Part shown: positions 1 to 10,169 of the stretch, piece after piece
How positions within the stretch are numbered: position 1 is the stretch's first letter
Layout of the letters: every line of letters starts with the position of its first letter
Source of the DNA: Bacteroidota bacterium
GTDB lineage: Bacteria > Bacteroidota > Bacteroidia > AKYH767-A > OLB10
DNA length: 64,000 nucleotides
Direction of reading: 5' to 3'
Assembly (NCBI GenBank): GCA_016717325.1
Contig: JADKFV010000012.1
Span: 62,001 to 126,000 of the forward strand
Translations under genes and position numbers: made by a program
The notes under the pieces: generated by a model
Database searches by the model: none
Told to the model about the DNA's origin: nothing
What the model saw: the letters and a program-made list of their open reading frames with translations, nothing else

Positions 1-1705
1 TTGCAAAGCCCTGTTATAATCCACAATTGCTTTATCAATTTCACCTTTCATGGCATAATAATTACCACGGTTTCCATATGCCTCAAACATTTCGGGCTTA
101 TAAGAAATGGCTTTATTAAAATTATCGAATCCATCCTCTAGCCTACCCTGCACACAATTTACTATTCCAAGATTTACCAATGCCTGGTGCGATTTAGGAT
201 TTATTTTCAATGCTTTTTCAAGTTTTTCGCGTGCCAATTCATACTTTCCCTGAGAGCGATAAATATCGCCTAAGATGACATGAGGCTCAAGGTAATCTTC
301 TTTAAAAGCAATAGCCTGGTTCAGATCGGGAATAGCCTTGTCAAACTCATTGCGACTTTTATACTCATTGCCCCTGTTGTTATATGCAATAGGAATACGC
401 GAGTCTTTAGAAATAACATCGTTCCAAAAAGTGATACTATCTTGCCATACATTGCACCGTTCGCGTGTATTGAAAATTAACCAAACACTGTACACAGCTA
501 TTAACCCTAATCCAATATTCTTACTCAATTGAAAAGGACCATTACCCGAAGCAAAATATTGAACACCCAGTCCTATAAATAAATAAACCGCCAAAGACGA
601 TATATATGTATATCGTTCCGAAAATATAGTAGGGCCTATGGTATACAGCATTAATATGAGGAAAGTAGTGGCGGTAAAAAATCCTGCCAGCACTACAATC
701 CAGCGGGTTTTGCGCCAGGAATAAATTATCAAACCCAAAAAAGCAAGTACAATTATTGGTGCGATATAATATTGCACAGGCAATGTTTGATTGCCCACAA
801 TGGGATATTGGTAATACCCACTTTGACCGTATGGAAAAGACGGACTTTGCAAAATATTGCAACAAATTATGTGAAGCAAAAAACAAGCGTTCCACCAAAG
901 TGTAAGTATCACCGGTAGGAGTAAATGCATCCTCAGGTTTGGTTACTTTGAGCCAAACTATACCCAATATGAGCGCAAGAATGAGATAAGGAATTTTTTC
1001 GAGAAACAACTTAACCGATAGTTTGCGCGAATAAAGTACATCGATAAGAAATAAAACCGGCACCAATGACACGGCCATGGCTTTTGAGAAAATTGAAAAT
1101 ACAAAAAACACAACCGACACTATAAGCCACTTGGTTTGCGATTTTTGCACATAAAGAATATAAAAAATAAACGAGGCAAAAAAGAACATAGTGTATAGCA
1201 AATCTTTACGCTCTGCTGCCCAAGCCACAGACTCAACATGAATGCTGTGCACTCCAAATAAAAGCGAAACAGCAATGGCAATATACCTGTCTTTGAGCAG
1301 CAGTAGAGCAATAAAGGCTACAAGCAAAGTGTTAATTATATGCATTATTACACTTACCCAATGATATCCCGAGGCATCGAGCCCAAAAAAGTGATATTCA
1401 ATCATATAAGAGAAAATGTGTAAAGGCTGATAATTGGCAAAGTATGGCTCGGTAAAAATACGCTTGATGTTTTCGCCCGACATTGTCTTTATTATTGGAT
1501 TTTCAATAATATAACCCGGGTCGTCCCAGTTTGTAAAATCATTATCGAGGCAAGTGGAATAGGCCACAAAAGTAGAAACAACAACAATTGCCAGGCCAAG
1601 CCACCAATGCCAGGAAATCCCTTTTGGTATTGAAGGTTTATTCCTTTGGGGTGCCGTAGCTTTGCTTTTAGTAACAGATTTGGCCGAAACTGTGGCTTTT
1701 TTCAT
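1..1705 (-). CDS. Multi-pass membrane protein with C-terminal TPRs (TMTC/GT-C-like), frameshifted, runs off the left edge
   Basis: The N-terminal half has about nine hydrophobic segments (first near residues 34-51) and an acidic DFTNWDDPGY stretch near residue 56, as in GT-C fold glycosyltransferases of the TMTC/TPR type. The frame breaks after LLQYFAKSVF. Removing one A from the run at 835-838 restores a natural reading (PYGQSGYYQYP...) that continues through more membrane helices into at least three TPRs between about 450 and 1; for example the segment near position 90 reads EAYGNRGNYYAMKGEIDKAI. The 3' end lies outside the window. Likely an inner-membrane protein that glycosylates or scaffolds other proteins; the enzymatic role is inferred from fold only. 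The frameshift looks like a sequencing indel because both halves are intact. Confidence 0.75.
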
Positions 1706-1889
1706 ACAAAACGAATAGATTAAAATGAAAATTTATCAAAACAAATACTTATTTGCATCATGCTGCAATGATTATTGACCATAGAATGTACAAAAAACGT
1801 TAAAAAACATTTAGATTAAATAATTGCAGCTAAAATACTTTTTTTAAATTCGCACCCTAAAATTTTTTAAGAAAAAAATAAAACTAAAA

Positions 1890-2567
1890 ATGGCAGATTC
1901 AAAAGAGACTACCCTTGACATTGGTGCAAGCATCAATAAATTTGAAGGATATATCGAAAACAACAAAAAAAGCTTAATAATTATTGGTGGTGCAATAGTG
2001 GCTGTACTTGCGGCTTATGTGCTTTACACCAACTTTTGGTTGAAGCCAAAAGAGTTAAAAGCTCAGCAGTCAATTTTTGCGGCTCAGTTCAATTTCAAAA
2101 ACGATTCTATTGATTTGGCTATTAATGGCAAAGGTGCCGATATGGGCTTCAAACAGATTATAGACGAATATGGTTCAACCAAAACCGGTAACCTTGCAAA
2201 ATATTACCTTGGAATGTGCTATATGAAGAAAGACCAATGGCAAAATGCTATTGATGCCCTTAAAGATTATGATGCCGAAGATGACATTACCGGTGCGCTT
2301 GCTCTTGGTGCAATTGGCGATGCCAATATGGAACTTGGAAAAAAAGACGATGCTCTTGATTTTTATAAAAAAGCGGCAGATTGGGACGATAATCAATTTA
2401 CTGCGCCCTACTTTTTGAAAAAACAAGCATTTGCCTATGAACTTAAAGGTGATTATACTTCAGCAATAACAGCTTATACAAAAATACAAACCAACTTTGC
2501 TCAAAGTACAGAAGCCCGCGATGTAGAAAAATATATTGCCCGTGCTACAGCAAAGGCTGGGAAATAA
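1890..2567 (+). CDS. Membrane-anchored TPR protein (YfgM/BamD-like)
   Basis: This 225-residue protein has a soluble N-terminus, one membrane helix (about residues 28-48, LIIIGGAIVAVLAAYVLY) and three or more TPR units from about residue 100 (LAKYYLGMCYMKKDQWQNAI, ALGAIGDANMELGKKDDAL, AYELKGDYTSAITAYTKI). This layout is typical of the Bacteroidota tetratricopeptide protein annotated as a YfgM-like or outer-membrane assembly accessory factor. It is monocistronic: a promoter-like TTG-N18-TAAATTCG lies at 1824-1852 and an intrinsic terminator follows immediately. The specific partner is not visible from sequence. Confidence 0.8.
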   Translation: MADSKETTLDIGASINKFEGYIENNKKSLIIIGGAIVAVLAAYVLYTNFWLKPKELKAQQSIFAAQFNFKNDSIDLAINGKGADMGFKQIIDEYGSTKTGNLAKYYLGMCYMKKDQWQNAIDALKDYDAEDDITGALALGAIGDANMELGKKDDALDFYKKAADWDDNQFTAPYFLKKQAFAYELKGDYTSAITAYTKIQTNFAQSTEARDVEKYIARATAKAGK

Positions 2568-2587
2568 TCAATCATCCTAAAATTAAA

Positions 2588-2619
2588 TAAAGGCTGGACT
2601 TGTTCCGGCCTTTTTTTTT
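2588..2619 (+). terminator. Rho-independent terminator
   Basis: AAAGGCTGGA and TTCCGGCCTTT form a GC-rich stem with one G-T pair and a short loop, followed by nine T residues. It ends the TPR gene at 1890-2567. Confidence 0.85.
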
Positions 2620-2773
2620 GAACCCGGTGGATGAAAAAAATTTTGTGGAGAATTAGGTTAAACACAAATGCCTTGGTGGAAACAATGCATCGAAAAATGA
2701 AACAATTTGTAGTGTAAATGTCGGAAAACTATCGAAACCACTGATTAGTAATCAAGATATGTTTCTACACAAA

Positions 2774-3180
2774 TCAAATTCCTTCAAGTACTTTCTTGCA
2801 GTTGGTTGCTAAAATATTTACAAAATTTGTAAGCGGTTTGGTTGCCATCATTTTTAGCATGGCATTTAATTCTGCATCGAGTTGCAATTCGAGTTGAGTA
2901 GAAAAATTATCGCCCATATCGTTCATTAAACAATCGAGTGTAAGTTCGAATGGTGCTTTGGTTTTTTCGAGGTGTACTTTTTCGAATGGTATTTTATCGA
3001 TAATTCGAGCCCAATTGTTGCCATATTCTTAATGGTAAAAGTACCACTATCATCATCACTTTGCCAATCGGTAACCTGCTCGGGCATTAGCTGTTGGTAA
3101 TTATTGAAATTGCACAAAAACTCAAACACCCTTTGAACAGGCACATTGATTAATACTTTTTCACTCTTTATTGATGTCAT
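2774..3180 (-). CDS. SRPBCC (START/polyketide cyclase-like) family protein, frameshifted
   Basis: The first about 55 residues (MTSIKSEKVLINVPVQRVFEFLCNFNNYQQLMPEQV...) match the start of small SRPBCC ligand-binding proteins. The frame then derails. Adding one G (C on the + strand) in the short run at 3010-3012 gives TIGARIIDKIPFEKVHLEKTK followed by about 55 more residues to a TGA at 2774-2776 (ending NCKKVLEGI). Total length is then about 135 residues, normal for the family. It lies downstream of pyrE on the same strand. Substrate unknown. The break sits in a homopolymer like the others in this window, so the gene is probably intact in the organism. Confidence 0.7.
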
Positions 3181-3503
3181 TTTTTGAATGCTGTTTGAAT
3201 GCAGTTTATTGTTTTTAGTTTTTTAGTCCCGACACTTCGGTCGGGATGCAAGCATTTGAATGCAGTTTTTAGTTTTTATTTTGGCTTTTGATAAGTAGGG
3301 TTTTTAGTTTAGCTATCAGTGATTAATTTTCATGCTTAAAATTTTACACATCATAATTTCAATTCCATCTCTTTTTAAGCAAAATAACAATCATCAATTT
3401 AATTTCAAGACCAAAGGTCTCAATACTAAAATCTAAAAATCTCAATACCAAAAATCCCAATACTCAATACTAATCTCAATACTAAGAATCTCAATTCCAA
3501 AAC
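3181..3503. other. Intergenic region with dispersed repeats
   Basis: There is no gene here. It contains the TCCCGAC/GTCGGGA hairpin (3227-3246) and, at about 3420-3500, low-complexity DNA built from CTCAATACTAA-like words. The latter lies just after the pyrE stop in transcript order. Confidence 0.7.
3227..3246. repeat. Dispersed hairpin repeat, CCCGACAC type (copy 1)
   Basis: TCCCGAC-ACTTCG-GTCGGGA is a 7-bp perfect stem with a 6-nt loop. The same element with flanks TTAGTCCC...GGGATGC occurs in inverse orientation at 23519-23538. Confidence 0.75.
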
Positions 3504-4145
3504 CTAAGCCCCCATCCATGTCGAAGGAGAAATTCTCCAGTCACGTAAAGTACTCAGTTGTTCGGGCTTTATGTATTTCTTGGCAAGAGCTTCTTCGAGT
3601 AATACTTCGTAATTGCACAATGAATATAAAACGCAGTTGGCATTTTTAAAGTTATTGACTGCATCTTCAAAACCATAGCTGAAAATAGAAACCATTCCTT
3701 TCACTATTATTTTTTCTTTACGCAATGCCTCCACCGTTGCCAAACTGCTTTTGCCAGTGCTAATTAAATCTTCGATTACAACACACGATTGGTTTGCTGC
3801 GTAATCGCCTTCTATTTGATTTTTCAAGCCATGATCTTTGGGAGTACTGCGCACATAACAAAATGGCAAACCCAATGCTTCGGCTACTAAAACTCCGGGT
3901 GCTATGGCAGCAGTGGCAACGCCCGCTATTAAATCGGGCTTGCCGAATCGTTCTTCAATAAGTTTTGCCAACGATTGCCTAATAAAAGTTCGTATTTTGG
4001 GATAGCCCAGTGATTTACGATTGTCGCAGTAAATAGGCGATTTCCAGCCCGATGCCCAAGTGAAGGGTTCAGACGGCTGAAGCTTTATTGCTTTTATTTG
4101 CAACAATTGTTCAGCAATTGTGTGTGCGGTGTCTTTTTCTATCAT
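3504..4145 (-). CDS. pyrE: Orotate phosphoribosyltransferase
   Basis: This 213-residue enzyme transfers phosphoribose from PRPP to orotate to make OMP, the fifth step of UMP synthesis. Visible signatures are the substrate loop region around KSPIYCDNRKSLGYP (about residues 50-64), GVATAAIAPG (about 95-104) and the PRPP-binding signature VVIEDLISTGKSS (about 142-154). Length is typical. The SRPBCC gene follows on the same strand after a 323-bp repeat-containing gap. No Bacteroidota -7 box was found just upstream. Confidence 0.95.
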   Translation of the reverse strand: MIEKDTAHTIAEQLLQIKAIKLQPSEPFTWASGWKSPIYCDNRKSLGYPKIRTFIRQSLAKLIEERFGKPDLIAGVATAAIAPGVLVAEALGLPFCYVRSTPKDHGLKNQIEGDYAANQSCVVIEDLISTGKSSLATVEALRKEKIIVKGMVSIFSYGFEDAVNNFKNANCVLYSLCNYEVLLEEALAKKYIKPEQLSTLRDWRISPSTWMGA

Positions 4146-4635
4146 AGCCTTATATAGGGCAATAATAAATAAAACAATTTAATTGCAAAGAGAAATTATT
4201 GTAATTGCTTTATTAGACCAAAAAAAGATAACAGTGAATCATGCAAGTAAGCCAGAAAATGTATGACTTTTTAATCAAAACATTTAATTCATAATTTGCA
4301 TTAACTGATGGTATTTAAAATTGTTGCTTTCAATTTTTATACAATTAGTAACTTATGATGATTGGATTACATCTGTTCGTTTTTTTAATTTTTAATTTTA
4401 AAGGCCGAAGTGCCCTCCAAGCAAAAATGGTTTTTCGAATTCTGATGGAACATTCATTAAATTTAAAAATCACATGTTTGATGTGGAAATAAGATAACCG
4501 TATTTGATTTGCATAACAAAGCAATAATTTCACAATGGTAGAGGTGCAAAAAAATAGCTGGTAATTAATATTGTTCTACAAATTTCCAAAACTCAAAACG
4601 GCAAATAAACGCTTGAGGAATATTCAATAAAGTTT
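4146..4635. other. Intergenic region, nothing recognised
   Basis: AT-rich, with no credible ORF (the 62-codon frame at 4345-4533 has no family-like features), no tRNA and no clear hairpin with a T-run. Confidence 0.5.
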
Positions 4636-7212
4636 TTAGTTACGAATTACTATAAACTTTTTAGCAAAATCAACTGAATTCGATTTCAATTTGAGGAAAT
4701 AAATGCCTTCAGCCAATCCATTGGTTTTGATACCAAGTTCAGTGTGTCCCGATTTTATTTCATATGGTGTGCTATCAACTATGCAATTTCCATTTACATC
4801 GTATATACAAACTGTTAGCTTCTCATATTTTTGAGAATTTATGCCTAAATTTAAAACACTTCCATTAATGTTGTAATTTATTGTACAATTTAATCCATTA
4901 TCGGGCAAATGATCGAAATTATTTACAAACATTAATGGAATGTGATAATCATTTCCATTGTTATTGTCCCATGTGTTGTTGCTATAGTGAATAACAAAGT
5001 CCACTTTGTTCACACTCTGAACAGGTTTGTTGAAAGGCCCGATTTTGATTTGAATATTCCCCCAATTGTCGGGGGCACTCATTGGCGATTCTATAGCAGG
5101 TCCAACATTATTAAAAAGAGTAGAACCTGCCGGCCAATAGCTGTTATTCACTTGCTGCCATTGGTTAACTCCCCAGTGTAAATTAGCTCCTTGATTTGCC
5201 CCGCCAACGTATACGGTGATAGTATCCTGGGTGGTGGGAAATGCCGGCTGCCACGAAACGCCCGGTGGCAGAGGATTTGATTGCACCACACTTGTATCGC
5301 AATTTTGCCATGTATGATTGATGGTATTGGCCGGGCCTACCCATACATGCTGTATTTCACTCTTACTTATGTTTCCAAAGTTATCGGTACATTTAATATA
5401 ATAATCTATCATAGTATTTCCTTGTCCTGATATTTTTGCCGAATATTCTTTAGCTTTTGCTATAGGTGAAATAATTGTTTGAGGTTGAATATATGAAGCA
5501 TTCATTGCATTTGTGTTCCATGCATTAACGCCAATTCCACCTGTGTAAATATCGTTTTCGTAGGAGAGTACATTGTCTATATCGGTTCGCCATTCTAACG
5601 ATATGTTTTGAATCCCATTTACATCAAAAGCATAGGTCCAAATTGTAAAATCACTTGATTGCATTTGGTTCCATTCTGTTTTACCCGGATTGTAAGGCTC
5701 ACGCTGTGGTGACCAAATAGAAGGGCCTGTTATATCGGTTCCCAATTGAAGAACGGGTTGTGAAAGAGTGATAGCTTGGTTTGCAGCTCTGGTTGGATGA
5801 CTGTCCCATATACCGCCCAAAGAGTTATCCCAATACCAATAATCACTGGCCTCGCCACACATGAGCCAATTATATGCCGATACTGTTCCGGGTTGGGTGC
5901 TATCAATTTGTTGTGCTGTTGCAACATAATTTTGTGCAGCAGTTATAGCCGCCCAACTGTTTCGGTCGGGGCTAACGCAATTGTTATAATCTGCATTCCA
6001 TTTTTTAAATTCCGGGTCACCATTATCCGCACCGCTCCACGATCCCTTCTCCACATGAATAATATCATTTGTATCAGGAGGAAACATATCAAGGTAATCT
6101 TGAACAGTGGTACAAACAAAACGTGTTGGATTTGCCTGAAGCCAACTAACAAAGGCGGCAAAATTATTTTGGTAATATGCAGGTGATCCTCCACCGTAAT
6201 TATCACCATCGTGATGCAACAAAATAAGCATAGGATGATTGCTGTTAGTGTTGAATGGTTCAAGCTGCGACATTACATAATCGTAACTTAAGGCTCCAAA
6301 ACCTCCCTGACCATCCTGATTTCCAAGATAACGGTCGGTAGGTACGGCTATTATTTTCGATACTTTTCCACTATTGGGGTCAGTGTGCGAAACATAGTGA
6401 GGTTGACGGCCCCATAACGCACTATTCTGTGTAGGTGCCCATATGCCATTGAGTGCCACCCAATCGGCAGGGTCAGCATTTCGTAAGTCAGCCTTGTTGG
6501 GTTCATAAAGGTTACCATTTATACTGAAAGGATAGCCATTGCAAGCCCTGTCGAAATGTATGTTGTCTACCATTACCCATTCTAAGCCTTCATCCTTTAA
6601 AGCAGGAATCATTTCTGGCGAAAAGGCATTTTCCGGAGGGAATATTCCTTTAGAATAGTTTCCTGTAAAATTTGCGCTCATCATAGTTTTGTGTGCTTGT
6701 ATTTGCCTGCGTATATCGGCATAGTTAGTCAAGCCCATCAGCGGGTGAAAATAGCCAAAGCCAACCATATCGATGCGGGGATTTCCGAGCGAAGTGGTTT
6801 GATTTTTTATCGTGTTCCAATTCGATTTCCAATTATTGAAGCCAAGGCCTGCAGCGCTAATGTTATTGAGGTTCTCGATAAGAGAACCCGAAAAACTTAC
6901 TTGCGCACCAAAATGAGGCATTCCATTGTTTACCCCTTGCAGCACTGCATCCTTAGGCCAGTTTGTATATGGTCCATTTCTATCATTGAAAATCTGCAAC
7001 AAGTTAAAAGGGTATTTATTGGTGTTGTGGGTTGTGACCACATTTTCGTATGGCCAATAAATAGGTTGATGCATATGCCATAAAAAGGCAATATAAATTG
7101 GGGGATTAGCTGCTTTTTCTGTTTGCGAAAACAAACTGATTGTTGACGTAAACAATAAAAATAATGACACAAAAATACTTCTGTTAAGTGCATTAAGGTG
7201 AGTTGCTTTCAT
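4636..7212 (-). CDS. Secreted GH57-like glycoside hydrolase with starch-binding-like module and T9SS sorting domain
   Basis: An 858-residue protein with a signal peptide (about 1-30, ending LFSQ). The GH57 motifs appear in order: HMHQPIYW (about 47-54), GIFPPENAFSPE (189-200, containing the likely nucleophile Glu) and HHDGDNYGG (333-341, likely acid/base Asp region). After the catalytic part come a beta-rich stretch and, at about 650-770, a CBM25/26-like module (PGVSWQPAFPTTQDTITVYV, later FVIHYSNNTWDNNNGNDYHI). The end (about 785-858) is a T9SS type A sorting domain (GLAEGIYFLKLKS...KKFIVIRN). It is therefore a surface or secreted alpha-glucan enzyme; exact specificity cannot be told. A TAnnTTTG box lies upstream. 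Confidence 0.85.
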   Translation of the reverse strand: MKATHLNALNRSIFVSLFLLFTSTISLFSQTEKAANPPIYIAFLWHMHQPIYWPYENVVTTHNTNKYPFNLLQIFNDRNGPYTNWPKDAVLQGVNNGMPHFGAQVSFSGSLIENLNNISAAGLGFNNWKSNWNTIKNQTTSLGNPRIDMVGFGYFHPLMGLTNYADIRRQIQAHKTMMSANFTGNYSKGIFPPENAFSPEMIPALKDEGLEWVMVDNIHFDRACNGYPFSINGNLYEPNKADLRNADPADWVALNGIWAPTQNSALWGRQPHYVSHTDPNSGKVSKIIAVPTDRYLGNQDGQGGFGALSYDYVMSQLEPFNTNSNHPMLILLHHDGDNYGGGSPAYYQNNFAAFVSWLQANPTRFVCTTVQDYLDMFPPDTNDIIHVEKGSWSGADNGDPEFKKWNADYNNCVSPDRNSWAAITAAQNYVATAQQIDSTQPGTVSAYNWLMCGEASDYWYWDNSLGGIWDSHPTRAANQAITLSQPVLQLGTDITGPSIWSPQREPYNPGKTEWNQMQSSDFTIWTYAFDVNGIQNISLEWRTDIDNVLSYENDIYTGGIGVNAWNTNAMNASYIQPQTIISPIAKAKEYSAKISGQGNTMIDYYIKCTDNFGNISKSEIQHVWVGPANTINHTWQNCDTSVVQSNPLPPGVSWQPAFPTTQDTITVYVGGANQGANLHWGVNQWQQVNNSYWPAGSTLFNNVGPAIESPMSAPDNWGNIQIKIGPFNKPVQSVNKVDFVIHYSNNTWDNNNGNDYHIPLMFVNNFDHLPDNGLNCTINYNINGSVLNLGINSQKYEKLTVCIYDVNGNCIVDSTPYEIKSGHTELGIKTNGLAEGIYFLKLKSNSVDFAKKFIVIRN

Positions 7213-7274
7213 AATTTAATAAAGAGTTACTTATGTTTTATCTTTTTAAAATCGAGTTGAATTTTTTCCTTTTG

Positions 7275-7282
7275 CAAAAATA
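7275..7282 (-). promoter_or_regulatory. Bacteroidota -7 box for the GH57 gene
   Basis: Reading the minus strand, TATTTTTG matches TAnnTTTG about 63 bp before the start codon at 7212. Confidence 0.55.
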
Positions 7283-7348
7283 TTAAAGTCAATTCACAAT
7301 CCTAAAAAAAGCAAACAAATATCAAGATAAAACATTGCATGAAAGTAG

Positions 7349-8851
7349 TTAATCAATTTTATTCACAAGTTGATAGTATAATCTATCATTAATTAAAACA
7401 GATAAAAAATAAACCCCTGCAGAGTAATTACTCACATCAATATCTCCATTGCATGGCCCACTAGCAAGTTCTTTTCCATCCATAGAGTATAATTTATAAA
7501 TGGAACAAAGTGACGAAGAAATAATATGAATACTATTGGTAACCGGGTTTGGTGATATTATTAAATTGAAATTATCTGCAATATTTTCAATTGAGTTAGT
7601 GCAAACAACATTATTAGCAATTAAATTATTTTGAATATTTAATGCACGTGTAAAAACAAAGTTTTTTAATCCAAAAACATTTATGCCTTGTGGACCTGTT
7701 ATGTTCAAATCATATGTGAGGCTGCTATCGTACATACTGTTGGTGTAAAACTTTTTCGGGTCGGCATACACACTGTTCTTTATTTGCAAATCGAGCGAGT
7801 CTATTTTACTATCGAAATAGGTATTGGTAAAATCGTCTTTCAATTCGCAATAGGCTTGATTATATAATGATTTATATGCAGGGTTTGCAAGCATTTTATT
7901 TATCAATGGTCGTGAGGTGGCATTGCTTACGTAATATATGTCCAAATTTTTCAATTGCAAATTTGACAGCTGCATTTTAAAACTACCAAATGCCTCGTTG
8001 TTGTCCCATGCAATCCATTGAAATTTATTTGTAAGTGTATCGTGATAAATATAATAATTGTGTCCACTACCAAGGTATGAATCGAGACTCGAAAACATAT
8101 TTAAGCATACCCATTGCTTCAAAAAATCATCGGTATTTAAAACTGCATCGAGGGCCGCTTGTAAATTTGCATTTGTAGTGTTGTTTATCACATCGATAAG
8201 ATTTACCAAATCGGACCAATCGTTAAGTGTATTATTATTTTCTAAATCATATTTTTGGTAATACGCGGCAGGTTGCGCACCAAACCATTGCAAGCTTCCT
8301 TGCGGATCACCTTGAAACAAATTGCCATCGTTATTACCAAACCAAGCTTTACAAAACTCATCATCGATAGCTTCAACCACAGCATATATGCCCCACAATT
8401 GATTGTTGAAATACACATTGCAATAAGCAGTACGGGGTGCATGAATATTATGCGCAATTAAAAAATCATTGGTAAGTTTTTCGCGCATAAACGATGGATC
8501 TTTGAAGCTGTTATTAAAGTTCAATTTTTTTAATCCATGTATGTCCTGTGCCGGAACAAATGTATTAAAGTCGAGCTTGAACGATTTTTTTTGACTTGGG
8601 TTGTTGAACGATGAATTGCCTTTGACTTTGATACCTACATTTTGATATAACTCCCCATTGAAATCGATATTTACCGATAAGTACATATCCGTAACATTTG
8701 TAGCTATGAGCGAATCGTAAAAATTAGGATATGGAAAAGTAACATACATATTGTGCACATAAGGCATGGCAAAAATACTATCGCCCGGTGATGCAAATAA
8801 TTTAAAAAACGAAATGAGACAAAACGAAATAATGAGTATTACTTTTTTCAT
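7349..8851 (-). CDS. CotH kinase-like secreted protein with T9SS sorting domain
   Basis: A 500-residue protein with signal peptide (1-20, FFKLFASPG). The CotH domain is recognised from GIKVKGNSSFNNPSQKKSFKLDF (about 73-95), KKLNFNNSFKDPSFMREKL (about 106-124), a WGIYAVVEAIDDEF segment (about 152-165) and the metal/ATP-site-like WIAWDNNEAFG (about 281-291). The C-terminus (about 430-500: LIISPNPVTNSIHIIS ... YSAGVYFLSVLIND) is a T9SS type A domain. CotH-fold proteins are atypical kinases, but the substrate here is unknown. Same strand as the GH57 gene, 136 bp upstream of it, so the two may be co-regulated. Confidence 0.85.
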   Translation of the reverse strand: MKKVILIISFCLISFFKLFASPGDSIFAMPYVHNMYVTFPYPNFYDSLIATNVTDMYLSVNIDFNGELYQNVGIKVKGNSSFNNPSQKKSFKLDFNTFVPAQDIHGLKKLNFNNSFKDPSFMREKLTNDFLIAHNIHAPRTAYCNVYFNNQLWGIYAVVEAIDDEFCKAWFGNNDGNLFQGDPQGSLQWFGAQPAAYYQKYDLENNNTLNDWSDLVNLIDVINNTTNANLQAALDAVLNTDDFLKQWVCLNMFSSLDSYLGSGHNYYIYHDTLTNKFQWIAWDNNEAFGSFKMQLSNLQLKNLDIYYVSNATSRPLINKMLANPAYKSLYNQAYCELKDDFTNTYFDSKIDSLDLQIKNSVYADPKKFYTNSMYDSSLTYDLNITGPQGINVFGLKNFVFTRALNIQNNLIANNVVCTNSIENIADNFNLIISPNPVTNSIHIISSSLCSIYKLYSMDGKELASGPCNGDIDVSNYSAGVYFLSVLINDRLYYQLVNKID

Positions 8852-9029
8852 ATGCTGGTTTGGTTTGATGTTCGGTTGGAGGTGTATTTCAAACGAAAGT
8901 TTAATTTTTGTTCTTCTATTTTTGTTTGCAAAAAAATTTCACAAAGTCTTTTTTAACATTTTTGATTTGAGTTTTCATTAACCCTTTTTCGAAAAGTAAA
9001 TATAGTTTAAAATCCTTTTCAACTTTTAT

Positions 9030-9037
9030 TAAGTTTG
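9030..9037 (+). promoter_or_regulatory. -7 box of nucleotidyltransferase gene
   Basis: TAAGTTTG fits TAnnTTTG and lies 18 bp before the ATG at 9056, giving a very short leader. Confidence 0.6.
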
Positions 9038-9055
9038 TACCAATAAAAATAAACA

Positions 9056-10053
9056 ATGATAAAAGTAATAATACCCGTTGCGGGAATTGGCAGCAAACTT
9101 CGACCACATACACATACACAACCTAAGTCTCTGGTACCTGTTGCCGGCAAAGCAATACTATCGCACATTGTAGAATATTTGATGCAGGCAGGCTTTGACG
9201 ATTTTGTTTTTGTGATTGGCTACCTGGGCGAAAAAATTGAAGAACATATCAAAGACAAATATCCTGATTTGAAAGCATCTTTCGTGGTGCAATCGCCACG
9301 CGAAGGCACGGGACATGCCATTTGGACAGCGCGCGATTATATTCAGGGTGACGATGAAATGCTTATTGTATTGGGCGATACCATTTTCGATTTCGATTTT
9401 AAATCGGTGATTAATGAAAACATTTCGGCACTGGCAGTAAAAAAGTGGACGACCCACGCACTTTTGGCGTAGTAGAATTGAACGATGCCGGCATTATTAC
9501 AAAGTTGGTTGAGAAACCCAAAATGCCAAAGTCGAATCTCGCTCTTGCCGGTGTTTATTATATTAAAGAAGGAGCGTTTTTAATGAAATGTCTCGACCAA
9601 ATGATTACTACAGGAAATAAAACAAACGATGAGTATACACTAACCGATGCGATAATGGCAATGGTTACCGAAGGCGTAAAATTAAAGACTTTTCAAATAG
9701 GTAATTGGATGGATTGCGGAAGCCGTATTGGTTTACTTTCTACAAATGCTACCATGCTAAAACGATTGAAAGAAAATACAGAAATTAAATACCGTTTTCC
9801 TAACACTATAGTTATTGAGCCTGTGAGCATTGCCGAAAATTGCCGCATTAGCGATTCTATTATTGGCCCTAATGTATCGATTGGAGAACACACCATTATT
9901 AGCACATCTATAATAAGCGATTCTATAATTGGTTCATACTCACAACTCGAAACCGCCACCTTGCACCATTCCGTTATTGGCAGCGATGCATATCTTAAAG
10001 GATTTAGCCAAAGTTTAAATATTGGGGATAGTACCGAGATTGATTTTAGTTGA
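9056..10053 (+). CDS. Sugar-phosphate nucleotidyltransferase (GlmU/RmlA-like), frameshifted
   Basis: The N-terminal part has the nucleotidyltransferase signature IPVAGIGSKLRPHTHTQPKSLVPVAGKAI (about residues 5-33) and LGDTIFDFDF (about 105-114). The second part has VDDPRTFGVVEL, EKPKMPKSNLALAGVYYI, the NWMDCGS motif and a short left-handed beta-helix (ENCRISDSIIGPNVSIGEHTII). The two parts overlap in different frames. Adding one A to the A6 run at 9438-9443 joins them (AVKKVDDPRTF) into a protein of about 332 residues, normal for the family. It makes an NDP-sugar from sugar-1-phosphate; the sugar is not resolved. The gene stands alone between T9SS cargo genes. Confidence 0.85.
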
Positions 10054-10169
10054 TAGCCGTCAAATTTTTATCTTTCCCTTCAAGCTTTCTTCAAGCCGAT
10101 AAAGTTTGAAAAATATATTTTATAAAATTGTATCATCTTAACAATCTAAATTCTCAAATTTTAATCTCC

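Noticed and set aside
4345..4533. 62-residue ORF upstream of pyrE
   Set aside because: No promoter, no recognisable motif, low-complexity basic composition.
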